From CAIWHR01 sp963773195 (GTDB taxonomy: Bacteria > Pseudomonadota > Gammaproteobacteria > Burkholderiales > Casimicrobiaceae), in assembly GCA_963773195.1 (NCBI GenBank), contig CAVZAE010000013.1:62001-126000 (forward strand): DNA of 64,000 bases, written 5' to 3'. Both the position numbers and the translations under genes were made by a program. The number at the start of each line of letters is the position of its first letter. The stretch's first letter is position 1. Below, in pieces: positions 57,917 to 64,000 of the stretch. Under the pieces are notes generated by a model. The model saw only the letters and a list, made by a program, of their open reading frames with translations, did no database searches and was not told the origin of the DNA.

Positions 57917-58012
57917 GATATGGCTGATGGCGTTCCCCTCGCTCAGTGCTCCATTTGGGCTTCGATCTTACCGTCGCGGATGGCGTCTACTAACGCGGCT
58001 GGTCGGCATAGC

Positions 58013-58403
58013 TCATAGACTCCGCGGCGCAGCCGCGGCTCGTTTGAGCTCGGTGTCCGTGAAATACTTGGTACCCTTTGCCGTTATCTCGAGCGCCAGG
58101 CCCTCCGCACTGAGCCGATAGAGCCACACGCCGGGCGTGACCGACACCGCCCCCGCGGATTCGCAACTTGGGTGATCAGGCCGTAGCGCTCGGAATTGCA
58201 TCCGACCGGAAGAGTTGCTGGCTCTCGGCGACCTCCAGATTCAGGAAGATGTCGTACGAGATAATCTGCGCACCTTGCGATCCCTGGTAGTACATTTTCC
58301 GATCCTCCTGCGACCATGCTTGATCGAGATAGATAACGGGATCGCCGGCAGGCTTTGGCCGCTGCGGGATCGAGCAGAAAGAGCCCGAGTACGCAGAGGG
58401 CGG
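58013..58403 (-). pseudogene. broken exported gene, possibly a di-heme cytochrome-type N-terminus
   Basis: The minus strand shows pieces of one protein in changing frames. First, a signal-like stretch directly after the sulfatase stop (LAALCVLGLFLLDPAAAKA) without a start codon; then GDPVIYLDQAWSQEDRKMYY and QGSQGAQIISYDIFLNLEVA; then NSERYGLITQVANPRG; then TPGVWLYRLSAEGLALEITA. The middle part resembles the N-terminus of exported di-heme peroxidase-like proteins (LDQ-W-x5-R, GSQ-ILPYDWFL, LF, RYG), but no CxxCH is present. At least two frame changes and no start mark it as non-functional. Family assignment is tentative. Confidence 0.5.
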
Positions 58404-60050
58404 CTAGTTAGGCATGGGAATGTTGACGCCGTCCTTCTTGAGCTGTTCTCGGATGTACTCGAACCTCTCGTATTGTGGAAGGGTAACCGGGCCCGTGTAG
58501 CCTTCGCTCTGCAGCTTGCGTGGCGGATACTGCGCGTAGGTCTTCATCAGGTTCTTGATCGCGTCACCGATCGTCACCAGTACCCAGGTGCGCTCGGTGT
58601 AGTTGTTCATGAAGATGTCGTAGCGCTCCTGTGGGTCCTGCCAGATATCGAAGACCTGGGGAACGATGGCCACATACTTGTCGGGTCCCTTCCAGCCCAG
58701 GTTGCTATCCACGGCGAGGCCGCCGGTCTGGGCGCCGTCGTCGCCGCGCAGATTGAACACGGCTTTGTAGTTGCCCACACGCGCTGCGCCGGGCGTCAGC
58801 TCAAACTCGGTGAAGTAGAACCAGGACGTGCGCGCGGATTTGCCGGTGCCGAACAGGACCGGCGACATGTCGTAGCTGTCAAAGATGATCGGCTGGCCCT
58901 CGCGATCCTTCTCGGGCAGCTTGACGCCGCCGATGTTCGCAAAGGTGGCCATCAGGTCGAGGCCACCCACGATGTCGTAATTGCGGCTCCCCGCCTTGAT
59001 CCTTCCAGGCATCCAGGCGATTGCAGGTACCCGGTTGCCACCTTCGCGCACAGTTCCTTTGGTACCGCGGAACGGCGTGTAGCCGGCGTCCGGGTAAACG
59101 TCTTGCCACGCGCCGTTGTCCGTCGTCCAGACCACGAGCGTGTTGCCCTTGTCCAGGCCGAGCGCGCGCAGCTTGTCCATGATATGGCCAATACGCGTGT
59201 CGTTCTCCACAATGGAATCGGAATATTTGGTCTTGTTCAGCGACTTGTGGATGAAGTCCGGGTGCGGCATGTTCGGCTGGTGCACCTTCATGAAGTTAAT
59301 GCTCATGAAGAACGGTTTGCCGGACTTGGCCGCCTTGTCTAGATACTCGAGCGAAGCCTTCTCGACGTATTCGTCAAGAAACGGGATTCCGACCACACCT
59401 TTGTCGGGCGTGTTGACGTACTGGCCGTTGATCTTGAACACCTCGCGCGGCGGCTCCCCAGCGTTGCCTTCCATAGCGCCCTTCGTCACCTTCTCGAACA
59501 TCGCACGCAGCTCCGGGCTCATGTCGGGGAACCATGTGGGGTCGGCATACGTGTAGGCGTTCAGATGATACAGGCCGACGTACTTCATCTCGTCGTAGCC
59601 CTGGGCGTTGGGCAGCGCGTAATCCGACTCACCGAGGTGCCACTTGCCCGTGAAGAAAGTCTGGTAGCCGCCCTGCTTCAGCACCGACGCCAGCGTCCAC
59701 TCTGCTTTCGGCAGCCCGCCGCCCTGACCCTGAAAGGCCACGGTCGTCATGCCGCTACGGTTCGGAATGCGCCCGGTCTGCACGGCGGCCCGCCCCGGCG
59801 TGCAGCTCGGCTGGGCATAGAATGAGAAGAATGTCATCCCCTCGTCCGACATGCGGTCGATACCTGGCGTCGGCATTCCGCGCCCAGGGCCTCCGCCGTA
59901 GGGACCCGAGTCGCCGTAACCGAAGTCATCGGACAGGATCAGAATGATGTTGGGCTTCTGTCCCTGAGCCTGACCAATTGCTGGCCAGGCTGTCACGAGC
60001 GCAACCCCCAGTAGGGTCAGCAGCGTCGTGAAGGATTTGAGCACACGCAT
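58404..60050 (-). CDS. periplasmic arylsulfatase
   Basis: 548 residues. Signal peptide FTTLLTLLGVALVTAWPAIG (cleaved near QAQ), then KPNIILILSDDFGYGDSGPY with the metal-binding Asp pair. The formylglycine motif is complete: SCTPGRAAVQTGR, where Cys would be oxidised by the sulfatase-maturating enzyme. Other conserved parts are FFTGKWHLGESDY, VVWTTDNGAWQDVYPD and TPFRGTKGTVREGGNRVPAI. AGGAG precedes ATG 60050. No maturase is in the window. A broken gene follows directly downstream. Confidence 0.93.
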   Translation of the reverse strand: MRVLKSFTTLLTLLGVALVTAWPAIGQAQGQKPNIILILSDDFGYGDSGPYGGGPGRGMPTPGIDRMSDEGMTFFSFYAQPSCTPGRAAVQTGRIPNRSGMTTVAFQGQGGGLPKAEWTLASVLKQGGYQTFFTGKWHLGESDYALPNAQGYDEMKYVGLYHLNAYTYADPTWFPDMSPELRAMFEKVTKGAMEGNAGEPPREVFKINGQYVNTPDKGVVGIPFLDEYVEKASLEYLDKAAKSGKPFFMSINFMKVHQPNMPHPDFIHKSLNKTKYSDSIVENDTRIGHIMDKLRALGLDKGNTLVVWTTDNGAWQDVYPDAGYTPFRGTKGTVREGGNRVPAIAWMPGRIKAGSRNYDIVGGLDLMATFANIGGVKLPEKDREGQPIIFDSYDMSPVLFGTGKSARTSWFYFTEFELTPGAARVGNYKAVFNLRGDDGAQTGGLAVDSNLGWKGPDKYVAIVPQVFDIWQDPQERYDIFMNNYTERTWVLVTIGDAIKNLMKTYAQYPPRKLQSEGYTGPVTLPQYERFEYIREQLKKDGVNIPMPN

Positions 60051-60235
60051 GTCTACTCCTTTCCTCTGTTGCTCCGAAGTACGGGGGGCGATGGATCGAA
60101 CACCCGACAGCGACCACGTGATGTCTTGAAGCGCCCGATTGCTGCGCCCGGAAACACCACGCGCCGCAATGTAGACGGGCACGGACGCTCGGGCTATAGG
60201 GCAGGACACGTATCGATTAGGGGTTAACGCGTAGA

Positions 60236-60625
60236 TCAGCGGGCACTTGTGCCTGCCACGCGCGCCGCAGCGATAGCGCGGCGAACGGCCGCTCGGAGCT
60301 GGACATTGCTCGGTGGATGCTCGACGAAATCGGTCGCCCCGGCGCGAATCATGTCGACTGCGACGCGGAGGTCGTCCTCGCGTCCGATGACGACCACCGC
60401 TAACGCAAGCTGTCGTCGACGGAGTTCTGCGAGCAGTCCAAGCGCCCCCATACCAGTCAGGTCCACCGACACGAGCACGCATCCGCACGCTTGCGGGGCA
60501 AGTGCTTCGATCAGCTGCTCTGCGTTTGCGAATGTTTGAAGCTCGATGCTTTCGCCGGCCAGAGCCTGTGCAAACCGGATGCGCTCCTCTGGAACAGATT
60601 CGATGACGTAGACGATTTCGCCCAT
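60236..60625 (-). CDS. stand-alone receiver-like protein lacking all catalytic residues
   Basis: 129 residues with the fold pattern of a FixJ/NtrC-type receiver: EIVYVIESVPEERIRFAQAL, then SIELQTFANAEQLIEALAP, CGCVLVSVDLTGMGALGLLA, LAVVVIGREDDLRVAVDMIR and AGATDFVEHPPSNVQLRAAV. Aligned by hand, the acidic pair is Glu9-Ser10, the phospho-acceptor Asp is Ser53, the conserved Thr/Ser is Ile80 and the Lys is His103. No output domain follows. It should not be phosphorylated normally and may act as a protein-interaction module. ATG 60625 starts the fold; it is divergent from the operon at 60719. Confidence 0.75.
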   Translation of the reverse strand: MGEIVYVIESVPEERIRFAQALAGESIELQTFANAEQLIEALAPQACGCVLVSVDLTGMGALGLLAELRRRQLALAVVVIGREDDLRVAVDMIRAGATDFVEHPPSNVQLRAAVRRAIAAARVAGTSAR

Positions 60626-60718
60626 GCTCGCACAATCGATCGCCTGCCCAACACTCCTGCGCGAAGCGTCGAAAGTGTGTGAGGAACCATTGCCGCGCAC
60701 CGTGACAAAGGCGGCGTG

Positions 60719-61403
60719 ATGCCACTCAACTTTACGAAACTATTCGAAGGCCAGTCTGCAACACAGGTACCCAGGGTTCCCGGCATTGATCTCGAATATC
60801 GTCCGCGCGACTACTTCTGGGCGGCCGATCTGAAGGTTCAATTGCCGTCAAGCATCGCTGGCGAGGCCCGCCGGCAACTGGTTCGCGCTTTGGTGACGTC
60901 GGACGCCCCGATTCCCGATGGGCTCGATGCAGCAGTCCTCGACGAGGACGACGCGCCGGCTGTGGGGACGTATGCACCCTTCCAATATGGGCGGAGAGTA
61001 CCTGCCACCGCTTCGCAAGGGAGAGGTCGAGATCGCGCGCATCTCGCTCGAATCGGTTACCGCCGACCAGATCAGCATCCGCGCGCGGCGCGTGGGCCGA
61101 CGCATCGGCTACTGCGTCGTCGACGAATATCCCGACGCCTCAACCTACGTCTGTCACCCCGCGAGCTCGGTCTCCCCGCTCTCTCTGGGAGAGTTGATTG
61201 CACTGATGGAAGCCGCGAGTGACGGCGGCAGCATCATCTTCCCGATACTGGCGATGAACGTGCGAGACGCATCGACGCCGGCCGAGCTTGCGACGTTCAT
61301 CACCGTGACCTCGGATTTCTACGCCGAGCTCGGACCTTACTATCGCGCGCTGACCGATGCTTGGCTCGAAGAGCGGGCACGGGAGAATCCCGATGAAAGC
61401 TGA
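60719..61403 (+). CDS. unknown protein upstream of the resolvase (one-base frameshift)
   Basis: 227 residues once one base is removed from the GGGG run at about 60963-60966. The first part reads LNFTKLFEGQSATQVPRVPG, then YRPRDYFWAADLKVQLPSSI. After the break it continues GRMHPSNMGGEYLPPLRKGE, VEIARISLESVTADQISIRA, GRRIGYCVVDEYPDASTYVC and a helical C-terminus (TSDFYAELGPYYRALTDAWL). No family is recognised and there is no signal peptide, so it is probably cytoplasmic. Its 3' end overlaps the next gene by 11 bases. It is divergent from the receiver-like gene, 93 bases apart. Confidence 0.6.
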
Positions 61404-61665
61404 ACCTTCAAAGCTGGCCCGGCTCGTCATCGCCTACTACGAGAAGTTCGGGCGACATGTGCCGGAGTCGGCCCTGCGGCTACTCGATGCCGGAGACTTG
61501 GCGCCAATGCTTCAGGACTCGCTCGCGACTGGTGTGCCGCTCTCCGAGACCGGATGGGACCGGGCCCCACCAATCGGGTTCAGTCCGCGCGGCTGCTGCA
61601 TCGTTCTTGGAGGAGCCAGAGACCCAACACCGACGAAAGGGCCGGACGACGAATGGCTCCAATAG
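61393..61665 (+). CDS. small unknown protein overlapping the preceding gene
   Basis: 90 residues: KAEPSKLARLVIAYYEKFGR, then HVPESALRLLDAGDLAPMLQ, DSLATGVPLSETGWDRAP and a Gly/Pro-rich tail (GFSPRGCCIVLGGARDP). The first 50 residues look like a helical domain. Start ATG 61393 overlaps the previous gene by 11 bases, a strong sign of translational coupling. It ends 145 bases before the resolvase, with two inverted-repeat sites in between. Function unknown. Confidence 0.65.
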   Translation: MKAEPSKLARLVIAYYEKFGRHVPESALRLLDAGDLAPMLQDSLATGVPLSETGWDRAPPIGFSPRGCCIVLGGARDPTPTKGPDDEWLQ

Positions 61666-61680
61666 GCGGCGGCAGCGGGC

Positions 61681-61769
61681 ATACCGAAAACCCCACCGGA
61701 TTTCGGCCCTCGGTAGCCCCGAGAGCGAACCACGTCTCAGGCCATACCGAAAACACTTGATTTCGGTAT
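61681..61769. repeat. two related inverted-repeat sites upstream of the resolvase
   Basis: Site A: ATACCGAAA (61681-61689), 11 bases, TTTCGG (61701-61706). Site B: ATACCGAAA (61744-61752), 8 bases, TTTCGGTAT (61761-61769), a perfect 9-base inverted repeat. The left half is a direct repeat in both, extended as GSCATACCGAAAAC. They end 41 bases before the resolvase ATG, where a res site or self-operator is normally found. Confidence 0.65.
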
Positions 61770-61810
61770 CGACGTCGATGCCGATCGCCACGCAACGCAA
61801 GGGAGCAACC

Positions 61811-62398
61811 ATGAGCAAACCGAAACGCGTCGCCCTCTACTGCCGCGTGAGCACCGATGGTCAGACGACCGAGAACCAGCGGCGCGAGCTACGAGCGGCG
61901 GTCGAACGAAACGGATGGACGATTGCGGTCGAGTACATCGATCACGGCATCAGCGGCGCCAAGGGCCGGAAGGATCGCCCGCAGTTCGATGCACTGCTGC
62001 GCGCGGTCGCCCGTAAGGAGTTCGATGTGGTGGCCGCGTGGTCCGTGGATCGGTTAGGCCGCAGCCTCCAGGATTTGGTCGCGTTCCTCAGCGACCTTCA
62101 GTCGAAGAAGGTCGACCTGTACTTGCACCAGCAAGCCTTGGATACGTCGACACCGTCGGGCAAGGCGATGTTCGGGATGCTGGGCGTGTTCGCCGAGTTC
62201 GAGCGGTCGATCATTCAGGAACGGGTGAAGGCCGGCCTTGCCCGAGCGCGGGCCAAGGGGAAGACGTTGGGGCGACCAAGGGCAGACGCGTCGATTGAGG
62301 AGCGCATCCGCGAGCTCGCCGCGCAGGGGATGGGTAAGGTGAAGATTGCCCGGACGCTGGGGGTCGGCGTGAGCCTGACGCAGCGCGTTCTCGCGTAG
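61811..62398 (+). CDS. serine recombinase (resolvase/invertase family)
   Basis: 195 residues. The N-terminal catalytic domain has the nucleophile Ser14 in ALYCRVSTDGQTTENQ, then GISGAKGRKDRPQFDALLRA, Arg residues in AWSVDRLGRSLQDLVAFL, and EFERSIIQERVKAGLARARA leading into the long E helix. The short C-terminal DNA-binding part KGKTLGRPRADASIEERI ends in a helix-turn-helix (GKVKIARTLGVGVSLTQRVL). Length and layout match Tn3-type resolvases and Hin/Gin invertases. ATG 61811 has GGGAG upstream. No transposase is visible in the window. Confidence 0.93.
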   Translation: MSKPKRVALYCRVSTDGQTTENQRRELRAAVERNGWTIAVEYIDHGISGAKGRKDRPQFDALLRAVARKEFDVVAAWSVDRLGRSLQDLVAFLSDLQSKKVDLYLHQQALDTSTPSGKAMFGMLGVFAEFERSIIQERVKAGLARARAKGKTLGRPRADASIEERIRELAAQGMGKVKIARTLGVGVSLTQRVLA

Positions 62399-62615
62399 AC
62401 CGCCGGCCCAGGCCGATTGTCTTGGGTCGGCCGCGTTGGACACTGCTAGACGTTTGCGACGACCGTCTGCTTTCAGGATGAGCGGCTGTCCGCTGTCGAC
62501 CCACTCCGGTCGTTCAATCTTTCGAAAGCGGACATCGGTTACTGGCAAACCGTCGCCCATCGGTGTCTCGCCCTTGGGCAGGGCGACGGGCATCTCCTCG
62601 CGCGCCGGCGCCCTC

Positions 62616-62816
62616 TTACGGCTCGTATTCGCGCAGGTACTCGAGACCCTTCGGTGTGATCTTTGTGACGCCGGCGACATTCGTCGAGACATAGCCACCC
62701 GCCAACAGCGCTTGGACGATTTCCGGCTTCTCGAAGCGCAGCGAAATGCCGTTGGCACAGGCGCGCAAAGCTTCCCGTTGCTCATCATTGAGACGTGTAC
62801 TGAAACGTGGCGGCAT
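62616..62816 (-). CDS. small protein of unknown function, winged-helix-like pattern
   Basis: 66 residues: PPRFSTRLNDEQREALRACA, then RFEKPEIVQALLAGGYVSTN and GVTKITPKGLEYLREYEP. The alternation of helices ending in ITPKGLEYL resembles the C-terminal wing of small winged-helix proteins (T-x-K/E-G-x-x-Y/L), a weak hint. A second weak frame (starting near 62593 with PVALPKGETPMGDGLPVTDV) follows on the same strand and runs antisense into the resolvase; it may be a truncated gene. Confidence 0.45.
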   Translation of the reverse strand: MPPRFSTRLNDEQREALRACANGISLRFEKPEIVQALLAGGYVSTNVAGVTKITPKGLEYLREYEP

Positions 62817-64000
62817 CGAGGGGGACTAGCAAGTAGTGTCCGACGGCGAAAGGGCTTGGACATCTTGCTACGCGACTGCCGCCGAGCACCGAATACGCGA
62901 CTACCGGTATTTGGCGGCGGACTAACGACATGTGCTAAACAGCGAACAGGTCGAGCCCTACAGACAAGGGTTTGAAGCCTGTGGCCATCCTGCGACGTGG
63001 CTTAGGCCCGGCACAAGCCGTCCATGCCCGCCCCCTCGTCGAGCGTGGAGGCCCAAGCGTGGATGGCGGTTGCGGCCGCCGGCTATTGGCCACTGGGATT
63101 AGGCCGTGCCGCCGCAACTCAATTTGAAAAGTAACTCGTGCTGTCGTGGCGCCCAGTTACAGTATTGTGTACAGCAAAGCGCGGTTCCCACTGTCGCCGT
63201 GCTTTACAAAACCGCTTCATCCTTCGCAGCTCATGCCATGCAAGCTTTTGAAGCGAGACCGCGTGCTTGTTGATGGTCCGATTTCTGCGCGAGCCTTCAG
63301 CGTCTACAGACGACGGGGGTTTGTATGCAACAGTTATCGAAGGCGAAGATGCATTGGTCGCGACGTCCGCCGGATGGAACTGAGCGCAACGAGTCGCGCT
63401 CACGGCGATCGCGTACCGACGTGACCCTTGTTCGCGATGAGCACGCGGCGGAATTAGCGGTTGCCGCGCTCATGAAAGGGCATCAGCGAAACGGAGCAAT
63501 GAAAGACGACGCCGGAATAGCGCCGCCAAGTGGCGATAGAGCAACGGCTATGTGGTGGTGGCTACCGCTCGCCTATTGGTTGGGTGGTCTTGCGTCGTAT
63601 CTACAACTCGTGCTCATTTGCGGCCGCAGAAGAGGGTCGCATCATGGATGATCGCGAGTCCAGGCGGATCCGAGCTGCACATCGCCTGCATCACGCGAAG
63701 CCAGGATTGCTGAACTTCGCGCGCGCATCGCGATCGCGACGGCACAGGTTACGGCGAGGCAGACGCTGCTGCGGCAACGCGAGCGAAGACGCGACAACTC
63801 GAAGTAACGGCCGCCTCGCGATAGTCAGCTGTTAGTCCGTCTTGCGCTTGGGAGACATCCGCGCCGCGGCTAGCATCTTGCGTACCCCTCGTCCGTGCCA
63901 AGCGAATTACGCTTCAACGTAAGCGAAACTCGATTTGTGCGGCCAGGACCTGACTGGGCAAGACCTGCCGATCTTCCTGTCCGACAGCCCACGAAGTTCC
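62817..64000. other. about 1.2 kb at the right edge without a convincing gene
   Basis: Base composition is more even than in the core region. Several short frames exist on both strands, none with recognisable motifs or good ribosome sites. The best is listed separately (63325-63651). No repeat array, tRNA or attachment site is recognised; the region may hold decayed genes or a long intergenic part of the island. Confidence 0.4.
63325..63651 (+). CDS. doubtful small ORF with one hydrophobic segment
   Basis: 108 residues, Arg/Ser-rich at first, then one hydrophobic stretch MWWWLPLAYWLGGLASYLQL near the end. A further short frame (63644-63835) overlaps its stop. No family, no good ribosome site. 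It may be chance coding in an otherwise empty stretch. Confidence 0.2.
   Translation: MQQLSKAKMHWSRRPPDGTERNESRSRRSRTDVTLVRDEHAAELAVAALMKGHQRNGAMKDDAGIAPPSGDRATAMWWWLPLAYWLGGLASYLQLVLICGRRRGSHHG

Noticed and set aside
63119..63403. A 94-residue minus-strand frame near the right edge
   Set aside because: No motif, no ribosome site and a composition typical of chance frames.

Overview
This window is high-GC bacterial chromosome (about two thirds G+C by eye). It most resembles a betaproteobacterium of the Burkholderiales type. Supporting signs are two Bug/TctC-type binding receptors, a Gram-negative trimeric porin, an ast arginine-succinylation cluster, the rpsU-yqeY-dnaG-rpoD macromolecular synthesis operon, Sec-exported and lipoprotein signals, and an RND pump with its adaptor. 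The species cannot be named from the sequence alone.

Layout. 1-10 kb: the end of a glycerol kinase gene, a MarR regulator with a palindromic operator and its MFS exporter, a small lipoprotein, a porin, and a complete ugp operon for glycerol-3-phosphate import (ugpB-A-E-small membrane protein-C-Q, minus strand). 10-14.6 kb: an RND pump gene full of frameshifts and its intact adaptor. 14.7-17 kb: two tctC-like receptors with repeated spacers. 17-21.5 kb: DUF423, RidA, then astC-astA-astB. 21.6-24.3 kb: a SYLF protein, an MFS exporter and an overlapping HEXXH lipoprotein. 24.7-30.6 kb: three tandem family-5 solute-binding proteins without permeases, then glutathione peroxidase. 30.6-37.3 kb: a fused 5-oxoprolinase and a divergent TRAP transporter (dctP-Q-M). 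37.3-43.2 kb: ogt, xerD, ybaK, an AraC regulator, a putative zinc-site protein, folB, plsY and tsaD. 43.3-48.5 kb: the rpsU-yqeY-dnaG-rpoD operon. 48.6-54.9 kb: a cytochrome remnant, a secreted protein, a universal stress protein, a PatZ-like acetyltransferase and an exported M3 peptidase.

From about 55.0 kb to the end the window looks like an accessory island. It begins in the middle of a tRNA-Met gene, of which only the 5' half remains. A 40-base fragment of a resolvase gene follows at once, and an intact resolvase of the same type lies at 61.8-62.4 kb. In between are a chalcone-isomerase-like protein, a patatin-like lipoprotein, a membrane protein, a broken gene, an arylsulfatase, a receiver-like protein that has lost every catalytic residue, and two overlapping unknown genes just upstream of the resolvase and its inverted repeats. 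The last 1.2 kb holds no convincing gene.

Quality note. Many otherwise well-preserved genes are broken by one extra base (ugpQ, ugpB, the RND pump several times, the second tctC, the middle binding protein, the gene at 60.7 kb). Removing one base restores family-typical lengths, so sequence error is at least as likely as gene decay. Function calls rest on reading motifs, without database searches.
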